64,000 nucleotides of DNA from Paenarthrobacter sp. GOM3 (GTDB taxonomy: Bacteria; Actinomycetota; Actinomycetes; Actinomycetales; Micrococcaceae), in contig NZ_CP136562.1 in NCBI RefSeq assembly GCF_018215265.2, positions 3,844,001 to 3,908,000 of the forward strand, written 5' to 3'. Shown here one piece after another: positions 45,101 to 53,549 of the stretch. Every line of letters starts with the position of its first letter. Position 1 is the stretch's first letter. The position numbers were made by a program, and so were the translations under genes. The notes beneath the pieces were generated by a model. It saw only the letters and a program-made list of their open reading frames with translations, was not told the DNA's origin and did not search any database.

Positions 45101-46129
45101 CTACGAAGTAGAACCCCGCACTACCAGCGAGCTCTCCAAAGTCACATGCGGCTCCGACAATTCACGGCCCTCCATGAGCCCGCGCAGCTGCTCCCCCGCT
45201 TTGCGTCCCAGGGGGGTTGCCGGCAGGTGGACGCTGGTGAGGCTGGGGTTGCTGGTAGCCGAATAGGGCAAGTCGTCGAAGCCGGCCACAGCCAATTCTT
45301 CGGGGATGCGAACCCCCTCCACCCGCGCCTCCTGCAGCATTCCATAGGCGTGGGTATCGGTACCGCAGACGACGGCGGTCACCCCCTCGCGCTGCCATGC
45401 CGGCCAGGCTTCGGCGAAAGCGGCAGCGGCAGCACCGACGTCGATCGCTGTTCTGATGATGTGCTCCCGCGAGACCACCAGGCCAAGGGAAGCGGCTTCC
45501 TCGAGGAAAGCTTCCCGGCGCAACTGGAACGTGGCTGTTCCAGTGATGCCGTCCACGTACGCAGCCCTCGTGTGCCCGGAGGAAGCCAAGTGCCGGGCCA
45601 GTTCGCGGGCACCCTGGGCTACATCGAGATTGACGGACGGCGCGAAACCTTCTAGCCCGGGGGCGTCCAGGAGCACCAGGGGTGCGGCCGCGGAGAGGTC
45701 TTCAAGGAACCCGGCACTGGGAGCGCCCACCAGCAGGCCCGCCGGGCGGAGGGCCAACAATTTGCGTACGTCGGAGGCCTGCGGCGACTCCCCGGCGTCG
45801 GTCACTGACAGAAGCAATTGGTATTCGGCGCCCAGCGATTCCCGCACGCCGGCGATCACGTTGGCGAAGAACGGGTTGGACACGTCCGGCGTCACCAGAA
45901 TGACGATGGAGCTGACCCCACGGGCCAGCGAGCTGCCGATGCTGTCAACTACGTAACCGAGCTCGGAAATGGCCGTGCGAACGCGGGAGATGTTGTCATC
46001 GGATACGCGACCCTGCGTCTTGCCGTTGGCCACCAGCGATACGGTCGCCGTGGAAACGCCGGCTCGGGCGGCCACCATCGCGGCGGTCACTCGTGGCGCG
46101 CGCGCATGGCGCCGATCCAGGGATTCCAT
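45101..46129 (-). CDS. LacI family transcriptional regulator
   Basis: A 342-residue repressor. The N-terminal HTH is at about residues 14-60: VTAAMVAARAGVSTATVSLVANG, with the hinge NISRVRTAISELGYVVDSIGS. The periplasmic-binding-protein-like ligand domain follows, including IVILVTPDVSNPFFANVI. It is divergent from a nucleoside hydrolase operon, and two CAAGCG-type palindromes lie between them. The likely effector is ribose or a nucleoside. The ATG at 46129 fits the usual family start; the longer frame to 46201 would overlap the operator. Confidence 0.92.
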   Translation of the reverse strand: MESLDRRHARAPRVTAAMVAARAGVSTATVSLVANGKTQGRVSDDNISRVRTAISELGYVVDSIGSSLARGVSSIVILVTPDVSNPFFANVIAGVRESLGAEYQLLLSVTDAGESPQASDVRKLLALRPAGLLVGAPSAGFLEDLSAAAPLVLLDAPGLEGFAPSVNLDVAQGARELARHLASSGHTRAAYVDGITGTATFQLRREAFLEEAASLGLVVSREHIIRTAIDVGAAAAAFAEAWPAWQREGVTAVVCGTDTHAYGMLQEARVEGVRIPEELAVAGFDDLPYSATSNPSLTSVHLPATPLGRKAGEQLRGLMEGRELSEPHVTLESSLVVRGSTS

Positions 46130-46175
46130 GCATCGATCGTAGCGCTGATATGCCGCCCTGACCTGCGACAAGGCA

Positions 46176-46187
46176 TCAAGCGCTTGA
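46176..46187. promoter_or_regulatory. LacI operator 1 (TCAAGCGCTTGA)
   Basis: A perfect 12-base palindrome centred on CG, the classical LacI/GalR operator type. It lies 47 bases upstream of the lacI start. Together with operator 2, 34 bases away centre to centre, it would allow a bound tetramer or two dimers to control both divergent promoters. Confidence 0.82.
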
Positions 46188-46209
46188 CGTACGCCTCGCA
46201 ATCAGCACG

Positions 46210-46221
46210 TTAAGCGTTTGA
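46210..46221. promoter_or_regulatory. LacI operator 2 (TTAAGCGTTTGA)
   Basis: An imperfect copy of operator 1 with the same central CG and outer T/A positions. It lies 95 bases before the nucleoside hydrolase start, and shares the N-TNAAGCGNTTGA-N consensus. Confidence 0.75.
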
Positions 46222-46315
46222 CGCCCGACCGGAAACAGTGCCAGAATCACCCCTGAATGCTTAGCGCCCTGCCCCGGGCAAGTACCTGGCAGGCCCCAAT
46301 GACGTGGAGAGAAAC

Positions 46316-47338
46316 GTGGATCCCAACACACGCAAGAAGATAATTCTTGACTGCGACCCTGGCCATGACGACGCCGTAGCAATGCTGCTGGCTCACGGCA
46401 ACCCGGACATCGAACTGCTCGCAGTGACCACGGTGGTGGGCAACCAGACGCTCGAGAAGGTCACCCGCAACGCCCTTTCGGTGGCAACCATTGCCGGCAT
46501 CACTGGCGTCCCCTTCGCCGCAGGCTGCGACCGTCCCTTGGTCCGCACCATCGAGACCGCCCCCAGCATCCACGGCGATTCGGGCATGGATGGTCCGGAG
46601 CAGCCCGAGTCCGCCATCGAGCTGGACCCGCGCCACGCCGTCGACCTCATCATTGAAACCGTCATGGCCCACGAGCCTGGCACCGTCACCTTGGTTCCCA
46701 CTGCGGGCCTGACCAACATCGCCATGGCGGCCCGCAAGGAGCCCCGCATCGTTGAACGCGTCAAGGAAGTTGTCCTCATGGGCGGCGGCTACCACGTGGG
46801 AAACTGGAGCGCGGTGGCCGAGTTCAACATCATCATCGACCCCGAGGCTGCGCACATCGTCTTCAACGAAAAGTGGCCCGTGGTCATGGTTGGCCTCGAC
46901 CTGACGCACCAAGCGCTGGCAACGGACGAGGTTGTGGACAGGATCGCCAAGATCGGCACCAAACCCGCCAAGTTCGTCCTTGAACTGATGGAATTCTTCA
47001 AGAAGACCTACAAGGACGCCCAGGGCTTCGACTTCCCGCCGGTGCATGATCCCTGCGCAGTCGCGTACGTCATCGACCCCACGGTCATGACCACGCGCAA
47101 AGTCCCCGTTGACATCGAACTCCAAGGCAAACTCACCCTCGGCATGACCGTGGCTGACTTCCGCGCACCCGCCCCGGAGGACTGCCACACATCGGTCGCC
47201 GTCGACTTGGACCACAAGAAGTTCTGGGATCTGGTCACCGACGCGATTGTCAGGATCGGCGAACCAACGCACGACGGCGGCGCTCCCGCCACCGCTGGTG
47301 CCGGAACCGCCCCGGTTCTCGCAGGAGGGGCCAAGTAA
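46316..47338 (+). CDS. Inosine-uridine-type nucleoside hydrolase
   Basis: A 340-residue N-ribohydrolase of the IUNH family that releases free base and ribose from nucleosides. The Ca2+-binding fingerprint DCDPGHDDAVAML is at residues 11-23. Other typical segments are LDPRHAVDLIIETVM, VPTAGLTNIAMAARKEP and the C-terminal HDPCAVAYVID. The GTG at 46316 has GGAGAG five bases before it; a GTG at 46304 is a longer alternative. First gene of a three-gene operon with an MFS carrier and ribokinase, which together would import nucleosides and phosphorylate the ribose. Confidence 0.93.
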   Translation: MDPNTRKKIILDCDPGHDDAVAMLLAHGNPDIELLAVTTVVGNQTLEKVTRNALSVATIAGITGVPFAAGCDRPLVRTIETAPSIHGDSGMDGPEQPESAIELDPRHAVDLIIETVMAHEPGTVTLVPTAGLTNIAMAARKEPRIVERVKEVVLMGGGYHVGNWSAVAEFNIIIDPEAAHIVFNEKWPVVMVGLDLTHQALATDEVVDRIAKIGTKPAKFVLELMEFFKKTYKDAQGFDFPPVHDPCAVAYVIDPTVMTTRKVPVDIELQGKLTLGMTVADFRAPAPEDCHTSVAVDLDHKKFWDLVTDAIVRIGEPTHDGGAPATAGAGTAPVLAGGAK

Positions 47339-48780
47339 TGTCGAACCCCGCAGAAACCAAGTCCGCCCGCGGCAACGTCACCGCCCTCATGGTGGCACTG
47401 CTGGCAGCCTGCGTAGCCTTCCAGCTCAACGCCTCCATGCTTAGCCCCGCCCTGGTCACCATGGGCAACGAACTCAACACGGACCAAGCCACCATCGGCC
47501 TGTCCCAGACGTGGTTCTTCACCGCGGCAGCCCTGTTCTCCCTTTTCCTGCCACGTTTGAGCGACATTGTCGGTCGCAAGAAGATCCTGGTCGGCATGAT
47601 GATCCTGATGGCCGTCGGCTCCGTCATCGCAGCAATGGCCCCGGACGTTACCTGGCTCTTTGTTGGCCGCATCATCCAGGGCGTCAGCGGGCCCACGGTT
47701 CCGCTCTGCCTGATCATGCTTCGCTCGGCAGTAAGCAACCCGCGCAAGTACGGAACGCTCATGGGCCTCATCACGGCAGTCAACGGCGGCGTGGCCGGTG
47801 TCGACTCGTTTGTTGGCGGCTACTTCGCAGAGAACTTTGGTTTCCGGAGCATCTTCTGGCTCATGGTGGCACTGGCCGTCGTTGCCACTGTCCTGATTGC
47901 TTTCCTGGCTGGCGAAAGCAAGCCTGCAGCTGGCACCACCATGGACTGGCTGGGCGTCTTCTTCATCGTGATCGCCGTGGGTGCACTGCTGACGGCCCTG
48001 AACGAGGGCTCCAAGCTGGCCACGGCTTTCGACGCCGGCACCCTGACCCTCGCGATCTTCCTGACGGTGATTGCCGTCGTCGCGTTCTTCGCGTTCTGGA
48101 CTGTCGAGAAGCGGGCAAAGCAGCCCATGGTGGAAACCGTGCACCTGCGCCAGCGCTCCACGTGGGCTCCGCTGCTGACCACCACGCTGACCATGACCGG
48201 TATCTTCGCGGTCATCAACGGCATCGTCCCGGCGTACGTTCAGGCAGCCGATCCCGGCTTCGGCGTCGGGCCCACCGAGATGTCGCTCATGATCCTGACC
48301 CCGTACGCACTCCTTGGCTGGATCTTCGGTCCCATCAGCGGCCGACTTGCTCCGGTCCTCGGGTACACCAAGGTGCTCCGCATCGGCCTCATCGGCAGCC
48401 TTGTGGCCCTGGCCATCATCGCGTTCTTCGGCCTGGGTAGCCTCCCGATGATGATTGTTGGCACGGCTTTGTTGGGCATCATGTACGCCGGTACCGTCAA
48501 CATCATGCTGAACGGACTCGGCGTCGTCCTTTCACCGAAGGGCAACCCTGGCTTCCTCCCCGGCATGAACGCAGGAGCTTTCAACCTCGGCGCGGGGCTG
48601 AGCTTCCTGGTACTGCCCGCTGTGCTGGTTGCCACAGCCTCGTTGAGCGACACCAAAGCCTCGTACCTGACGGTGGTTGTGGTGGGCCTTGCGATCACCC
48701 TGGCTGCCTTCGCCGCGTCACTCCTGATCCCCAAGCCGGTGGACGCAGAAGTAACCGAAGATGCTGAGGTGACGGTGTGA
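47338..48780 (+). CDS. MFS transporter, probable nucleoside or ribose importer
   Basis: A 480-residue major facilitator protein with about 14 TM segments (DHA2-type topology). The loop 2-3 signature reads FLPRLSDIVGRKKILVG, split around residue 80, and other helices are WLFVGRIIQGVSGPTV and FLPGMNAGAFNLGAGL. ATG at 47338 overlaps the hydrolase stop by one base (TAATG), with GCAGGAGGGG upstream. Its operon partners are a nucleoside hydrolase and ribokinase, so the likely cargo is a nucleoside or ribose; the DHA2 drug-efflux family is the alternative. Confidence 0.9.
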   Translation: MSNPAETKSARGNVTALMVALLAACVAFQLNASMLSPALVTMGNELNTDQATIGLSQTWFFTAAALFSLFLPRLSDIVGRKKILVGMMILMAVGSVIAAMAPDVTWLFVGRIIQGVSGPTVPLCLIMLRSAVSNPRKYGTLMGLITAVNGGVAGVDSFVGGYFAENFGFRSIFWLMVALAVVATVLIAFLAGESKPAAGTTMDWLGVFFIVIAVGALLTALNEGSKLATAFDAGTLTLAIFLTVIAVVAFFAFWTVEKRAKQPMVETVHLRQRSTWAPLLTTTLTMTGIFAVINGIVPAYVQAADPGFGVGPTEMSLMILTPYALLGWIFGPISGRLAPVLGYTKVLRIGLIGSLVALAIIAFFGLGSLPMMIVGTALLGIMYAGTVNIMLNGLGVVLSPKGNPGFLPGMNAGAFNLGAGLSFLVLPAVLVATASLSDTKASYLTVVVVGLAITLAAFAASLLIPKPVDAEVTEDAEVTV

Positions 48781-49733
48781 GCGGCGCGCCCAAGGCGGGG
48801 ATCGTCGTCGTCGGCTCCCTCAACGCCGACCTGACCATCTACACCGACCGTCTTCCGAATCCCGGCGAAACAGTCCACGGCAACGGCTTTGCGGTGAATC
48901 CCGGCGGCAAGAGCGCCAACCAGGCGGTGGCTGCCAGCAAGCTCGGTGGGCAGGTCACCCTGATCGGCGCCGTGGGCGAGGATCCCAACGGCACCATGCT
49001 CCTGGACTCGACGGCCAGTGCCGGTGTGGACGTGTCCCGCGTCCTCCGTGCGGACGTTGCCACCGGTGTCGCCGTTATTTCAGTGGACGCGAGCGGCGAG
49101 AACAGCATCATCATTTCGGCCGGCGCCAACGGCACTCTGACCCCGGCCGACGTCGAGCCTGCTGCTTTCAGCGACGCCGCCGTGGTGTGCCTTTGCCTGG
49201 AGGTGGGGATCGCTACCGTGCTTGCTGCCGCCCAAGCAGGGCACGACGCCGGAGCTACGGTCCTGCTGAACCTCTCGCCTTACGCCGAGGTGCCGGAGGA
49301 GCTGGCCGGGTTGAGCGACGTGTTGCTGGTAAATGCGCACGAGGCTTCGCTGTTCCTGGGCACGGAAGCGGACATTCCTGACGCTGAGGCTGGCGTGGAG
49401 GCATGGGAGCCCGTCCGGAGCCAGTTCGCTGACCGCGGTATGCAGCGCGTACTGGTGACGCTCGGCGCCCAGGGGTCTGTCGTCCTGGATTCGTTGGCAC
49501 GTAGTGCGGAGGATCAGATCACCCGTATCGCTCCTACCCGCGTGACCGCCGTCGATACCACGGGAGCCGGCGACGCCTTTACAGGTGCTGTGGCTGCGCG
49601 CCTGGCAGCTGGAGATTCACTGGCTCATGCCGCGGCGTTCGCATCGGTGGCAGCCGCGCTTGCTGCCACGAAGAAGGGCACGCAGGCCGCGTACCCGAGT
49701 GCCGCTGAGGTTGAGGAACTGCGGGGCGCTTAG
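48777..49733 (+). CDS. rbsK: Ribokinase
   Basis: A 318-residue PfkB-family sugar kinase. The N-terminal signature is VVVGSLNADLTIY then NPGGKSANQAVAASKLG, and the catalytic loop is VDTTGAGDAFTGAVAARLA with the base Asp. It phosphorylates ribose released by the nucleoside hydrolase. GTG at 48777 overlaps the MFS stop by four bases (GTGA). Last gene of the LacI-controlled operon; a strong hairpin follows at 49747-49812. Confidence 0.94.
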   Translation: MSGAPKAGIVVVGSLNADLTIYTDRLPNPGETVHGNGFAVNPGGKSANQAVAASKLGGQVTLIGAVGEDPNGTMLLDSTASAGVDVSRVLRADVATGVAVISVDASGENSIIISAGANGTLTPADVEPAAFSDAAVVCLCLEVGIATVLAAAQAGHDAGATVLLNLSPYAEVPEELAGLSDVLLVNAHEASLFLGTEADIPDAEAGVEAWEPVRSQFADRGMQRVLVTLGAQGSVVLDSLARSAEDQITRIAPTRVTAVDTTGAGDAFTGAVAARLAAGDSLAHAAAFASVAAALAATKKGTQAAYPSAAEVEELRGA

Positions 49734-49746
49734 CCCCAGCCTCCCA

Positions 49747-49812
49747 CCCAACTAGGGGACAGCAACGGCTCCACTGGGCACTCAGTGGAGCCGTTGCTGT
49801 CCCCTAGTTGGG
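49747..49812. terminator. Perfect 30-bp-arm hairpin, bidirectional terminator
   Basis: Arms 49747-49776 and 49783-49812 are exact reverse complements with a six-base loop. It separates the ribokinase gene (+) from the convergent small membrane-protein gene (-), whose stop codon begins at the base after the arm. The outer part CCCAACTAGGGGACAG shares AGGGGACAG with the hairpin at 30185-30240. No U-tract follows, so termination may be by the hairpin alone. Confidence 0.78.
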
Positions 49813-50139
49813 TTAAGCGGACTTGCGGGCTGTGCGGAGCGCTGAGCGCGCGGCGATCTTACGGCTGAGGTGGCCGTGGCCCGCAAGCATACGCGGAACC
49901 ACCAGGTAGACAGCCGTGGGAACGACGAATGCGGTCAGGACGAGCGCCCGAAGGACAGGGTGCCACGGTTCCATGAAGGGGCCCAGCAGCAGCATGCCAA
50001 TGGAGACCAGCGGGAAGATGGCGAGCCAGGTGATGAGCGCCCGCATGTGAACGGATGGACCTTGGGGACGGGCCGACTCGGTCGCGGGAGCCGGGGCGGG
50101 CTCTGATTCGGCGATGATAGGCGTTGCTTCGGTGGTCAT
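49813..50139 (-). CDS. Small membrane protein of the TetR-divergent pair
   Basis: A 108-residue protein. An unstructured N-terminus rich in Ala/Pro/Glu is followed by two hydrophobic helices (about 38-60 and 65-85: LITWLAIFPLVSIGMLLL, VLTAFVVPTAVYLVVP), then a basic tail (RTARKSA). The ATG at 50139 has GGAGAA six bases upstream. Divergent from a TetR regulator, with two CAACCA-N2-TAGTTG copies between them; the first operator overlaps the probable ribosome binding site. Function unknown. Confidence 0.8.
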   Translation of the reverse strand: MTTEATPIIAESEPAPAPATESARPQGPSVHMRALITWLAIFPLVSIGMLLLGPFMEPWHPVLRALVLTAFVVPTAVYLVVPRMLAGHGHLSRKIAARSALRTARKSA

Positions 50140-50148
50140 CAGATTCTC

Positions 50149-50162
50149 CAACCAGATAGTTG
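50149..50162. promoter_or_regulatory. TetR operator 1 (CAACCAGATAGTTG)
   Basis: An imperfect palindrome, CAACYA-N2-TRGTTG type, 10 bases from the membrane-protein start. It also overlaps the gene's ribosome binding region, so repression would be tight. Confidence 0.65.
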
Positions 50163-50205
50163 CAAATTGGCTTGGAATCACCATAACCGTGGCGCCGAAC
50201 AATTA

Positions 50206-50219
50206 CAACCACTTAGTTG
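50206..50219. promoter_or_regulatory. TetR operator 2 (CAACCACTTAGTTG)
   Basis: Second copy of the same palindrome. It lies upstream of TAAGAT at 50228-50233, the -10 hexamer placed six bases before the tetR ATG, so it occupies the -35 region of the autoregulated leaderless promoter. Confidence 0.68.
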
Positions 50220-50239
50220 GAAAATGCTAAGATGACTCT

Positions 50240-50851
50240 ATGGCATGGGACACAGAGCGAACCAAGGGGCTGCTGCTCAGCGCGGCCACCACAGAGTTTT
50301 GCGCGCGTGGACTGGCCGGCGCCCGCATCGACCGCATCGCAGCGGAAGCCGGCGTCAACAAAGAGCGGATCTACCAGTACTTCGGCAACAAGAACGCTTT
50401 GTTCGACGCCGTGATTGTCACCGCCCTGACCAACCTCATGGATGAGGTCCCCATCGAGGGCAGCGGACCGGAAGCCATGGCTGATTACGCCGGGAGGCTT
50501 TTCGATCACCACCAGGTGGATGCCACCGCCCCGCGGCTGCTGTTCTGGGAAGGGCTGGAACGCGGCACCGACGTCGTGGGCCTGCCCAAGCGGATGGCCA
50601 ACTGCGCATCGAAGGTCAACAGCACCATCGCAGCCCTCCCCGGCATCTCGCGGGAGGACGCGGGCGATCTCCTCATCACCATCGTCAGCCTGTGCGATTC
50701 CGCTCCCGTACTGCCGGCCCTCGACGGGCTCATGGCCGGCGACAACCCGGGCCGCACCGAAAGGCGACGCGCCGCCGTCGTACGTACCGTCCGCTTGATG
50801 GCTGCAGCGTTGGCCGCCGAAGCGGCAACAACCGAAGCGGCAACAGCCTGA
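50240..50851 (+). CDS. TetR/AcrR family transcriptional regulator
   Basis: A 203-residue repressor. The N-terminal DNA-binding domain is residues 8-52, with IDRIAAEAGVNKERIYQYFGNKNAL. The C-terminal domain has RLLFWEGLERGTDVVGLPKRM. The ATG at 50240 has no Shine-Dalgarno and TAAGAT six bases upstream, suggesting a leaderless mRNA. It is divergent from a 108-residue membrane protein; two CAACCA-type palindromes lie between, so both genes are probably repressed by it. Confidence 0.9.
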   Translation: MAWDTERTKGLLLSAATTEFCARGLAGARIDRIAAEAGVNKERIYQYFGNKNALFDAVIVTALTNLMDEVPIEGSGPEAMADYAGRLFDHHQVDATAPRLLFWEGLERGTDVVGLPKRMANCASKVNSTIAALPGISREDAGDLLITIVSLCDSAPVLPALDGLMAGDNPGRTERRRAAVVRTVRLMAAALAAEAATTEAATA

Positions 50852-50945
50852 CTCCAGCAGCTCTGTGACAGGTTTGACACGAAAAATGACTCGCTTGTGA
50901 AGTAGCCCCTAGCCAAGAGGGGGTGGGATCACCCATGCTTGCTTC

Positions 50946-51506
50946 ATGTACTCAACGTCGAGCCCATACCGCATCATCACGGTCTGCACTGGAAACATCT
51001 GCCGCTCGCCCATGGCGGCGCTCATGCTCACCGAAGCCCTCAAAGCGGAAGGGCTCGGCGACCACGTAACCGTCGATTCAGCCGGCACCACTGGTTACGA
51101 GGTCGGGCACCCCATAGACCCCCGTGCAGCCAGGGTTTTGACCGCCAAACACATCGCCTCAGAAGACCATGTCGCCCGCAAATGGCGGCACGAATGGTTC
51201 GCTGAGCGGGACCTCATCCTCGCCCTGGACGTTGATCATTTCGGGTGGCTCCAGGAAGGCGCCCCAGACGCCGGCTCGTTGGCAAAAGTCAGGATGCTGC
51301 GCAGCTTCGATCCGCACGTGGCCGGGCGCAGCTCGCTGGATCTGGGCATCGAAGACCCTTGGTATGGGGGCCACGCGGACTTCGACACCACCTGGACCCT
51401 CATCAAGGACGCCATCCCGGGGATCGTGCAACATGTCAAAACAGCCATCGGCCCCCAGGTCGAGGCCGAATCCGGCGAGCCCCAGCAGGTAACCTCTATG
51501 TCATGA
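50946..51506 (+). CDS. Low-molecular-weight protein-tyrosine phosphatase
   Basis: A 186-residue phosphatase. The active-site loop is VCTGNICRSPM, Cys14 to Arg20 (CX5R), and the catalytic acid is in the C-terminal DPWYGG motif. It dephosphorylates phosphotyrosine in proteins or a low-molecular-weight target. ATG at 50946. It overlaps the P-loop kinase-PabB fusion gene by four bases (ATGA), an unusual coupling of a phosphatase to folate biosynthesis. Confidence 0.92.
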   Translation: MYSTSSPYRIITVCTGNICRSPMAALMLTEALKAEGLGDHVTVDSAGTTGYEVGHPIDPRAARVLTAKHIASEDHVARKWRHEWFAERDLILALDVDHFGWLQEGAPDAGSLAKVRMLRSFDPHVAGRSSLDLGIEDPWYGGHADFDTTWTLIKDAIPGIVQHVKTAIGPQVEAESGEPQQVTSMS

Positions 51507-53536
51507 CCCCTGCACCCGTGATCATCGCTGTTGACGGCAGGTCCGGCGCAGGAAAAACCACACTGGCTGTCGAATTGGCGGCCCGGTTGCGGCAGCACCA
51601 CAAAGTCTCACTGTTCCATCTGGAAGACATCTACCCCGGCTGGAACGGCCTCATGCCGGGCATCGAACGTTACGTGGCCACGGTCCTCCCGCCGCTGAAT
51701 GCCGGCCTCGCCGCCGAATGGACAAGTTGGGATTGGGAACGCCATTACGACGGCGGCCTGAAAGTCACCCTGCCTGCCGAGATCGTGATCGTGGAAGGCG
51801 TGGGTGCCGCTGCTGAGGCTGCCCGTCCGATGCTGGACGCCGTGGTGTGGGTCGAGTCCCCCGGTGACGACCGCCGTCGTCGGGCCTTGACGCGGGACGG
51901 AAGTACCTACGAACCGTACTGGGACAGCTGGGCTGCGCAGGAAGACGCCTGGCTGGACTCGGACCCGGCGGCCAGCGCCGCGGACGTCCACGTCCTCAAC
52001 CTCGCCGATGGCAGCGCACCTGACGACGTGCTGCAGGCCCTCATGTATCTGCCATCCCTGGCGGCAATCCTCGCGCCGGAACTCAGTGCCCGCCGCGGAC
52101 TCCAGTTGCGCTCCGAGCGGCTGGACAGCAGGCCTGACGCAGCTCAGCTCTTCGAGTCCCTCTACGGCCAGTCCGCAAACGCCGTCTGGCTTGATTCCTC
52201 CAACGCGTCGTCCGTTGCAGGGACGGCACAGGCCGCGGCGCGCAGCCGCTTCAGCATCTTGGCGGACGACGGCGGCACTTACGGCCAGCTGGCAACCCAC
52301 CGCTCCGGGGCCACCCAAGTAACAGCAGGCTCCGCCACGGTGACCACATCCGGTACGTTCTTCCGCTGGCTCGACTCCGTGTGGGGCCGCCGGGCCGTCC
52401 GCGCACCCCGCGGCTACGACGGCCAGTTCACGCTCGGCTGGCTCGGATACCTTGGGTACGAGCTCAAACGCGAAACCGGCGGCAGCGACGTCCAGTCCGA
52501 AACCCCTGACGCCGCGCTCCTCTTCGCTGGACGGGCCATCGTCCTCGATCACCGCGAAAAAACCGCGTGGCTTCTCGCGCTGGATGCGCCCGACGCCGAC
52601 GCATGGTTCCACGAAGCACGCACCGCAGTCGGGGCTGCTGCTGTCCCGGCGGGCACCGCCGTCGGCGCCTCATCGGGGATCGTCCCCGAATTCGTCAGCC
52701 GCGACTCCGCGACCGACTACAAGCGGAAAATCGCGGCCTCCCAACACGAAATCTCAGAAGGCAACACCTACGAGGTGTGCCTGACGACCACCCTCGAAGC
52801 CCCCGCTGGCGACCTCGACCCTTGGATTGCGTACCTTAACCTTCGACGCCGGAACCCGGCACCATTTGCCAGTTACCTGCGGTTCGGCGAACTGGTGGTC
52901 GCAAGCACGTCGCCCGAACGGTTCCTTCGTATCCTGTCCGACGGCGGCATGCGCGCCGAACCGATCAAGGGCACGCGCGGACGCAGTGCCAACCCCGCTG
53001 AAGACGCAGCGTTGCAGCATGACCTGGAGACCTCGCTGAAGGACCGCGCGGAGAACATCATGATCGTGGACCTGCTGCGCAACGACCTCAGCCACTTCGC
53101 CATCCCGGGTTCGGTCACTGTAAGCCGGTTGTGCGCGATCGAAAGCTACGCCACGGTCCACCAAATGGTGAGCACGGTGGATGCCCACCTCAATCCGGGT
53201 GCTCCCCGGGCCGAAGCGGTAGCGGCCGCTTTCCCTGCGGGGTCCATGACGGGCGCGCCCAAAATCAGCACCATGGACATCCTCGACCACCTCGAATCGG
53301 GGCCTCGGGGGATCTACTCGGGAGCTATCGGCTACTTCTCGCTGAACGCTGCGACAGACCTCGCCGTGGTCATCCGAACACTGGTGGTAAACCCTTCCGG
53401 TGCAGGCGGGAGGACCCTGAGCCTGGGCGTGGGCGGGGCCATCACGGCGGATTCGGTGGCCGACGACGAGTACGAGGAAATCCGGACCAAGGCGTACGGC
53501 GTATTGTCCACGCTTGGCGCGGAGTTCCCTGGCTAA
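51503..53536 (+). CDS. pabB: P-loop kinase-like domain fused to aminodeoxychorismate synthase component I (PabB)
   Basis: A 677-residue fusion. Residues 1-200 are a P-loop nucleotide kinase domain resembling uridine kinases, with Walker A GRSGAGKTT (Lys18) and VIVEGVGAAAEAARP. Residues about 240-677 are a chorismate-binding domain. The lysine of EPIKGTRGRS marks aminodeoxychorismate synthase rather than anthranilate synthase (which has Ala), and ENIMIVDLLRNDL, AGSMTGAPK and GIYSGAIGYF are the other chorismate motifs. Makes 4-amino-4-deoxychorismate for folate. ATG at 51503 overlaps the phosphatase gene. PabC is encoded 1.6 kb away. No PabA glutaminase is seen. The kinase role is unknown. Confidence 0.85.
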   Translation: MTPAPVIIAVDGRSGAGKTTLAVELAARLRQHHKVSLFHLEDIYPGWNGLMPGIERYVATVLPPLNAGLAAEWTSWDWERHYDGGLKVTLPAEIVIVEGVGAAAEAARPMLDAVVWVESPGDDRRRRALTRDGSTYEPYWDSWAAQEDAWLDSDPAASAADVHVLNLADGSAPDDVLQALMYLPSLAAILAPELSARRGLQLRSERLDSRPDAAQLFESLYGQSANAVWLDSSNASSVAGTAQAAARSRFSILADDGGTYGQLATHRSGATQVTAGSATVTTSGTFFRWLDSVWGRRAVRAPRGYDGQFTLGWLGYLGYELKRETGGSDVQSETPDAALLFAGRAIVLDHREKTAWLLALDAPDADAWFHEARTAVGAAAVPAGTAVGASSGIVPEFVSRDSATDYKRKIAASQHEISEGNTYEVCLTTTLEAPAGDLDPWIAYLNLRRRNPAPFASYLRFGELVVASTSPERFLRILSDGGMRAEPIKGTRGRSANPAEDAALQHDLETSLKDRAENIMIVDLLRNDLSHFAIPGSVTVSRLCAIESYATVHQMVSTVDAHLNPGAPRAEAVAAAFPAGSMTGAPKISTMDILDHLESGPRGIYSGAIGYFSLNAATDLAVVIRTLVVNPSGAGGRTLSLGVGGAITADSVADDEYEEIRTKAYGVLSTLGAEFPG

Positions 53537-53549
53537 AACCTGTTGAGGG

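Noticed and set aside
51503..53536. Anthranilate synthase TrpE
   Set aside because: The PIKGT lysine and the nearby PabC-type gene point to aminodeoxychorismate synthase; no other trp genes are adjacent.
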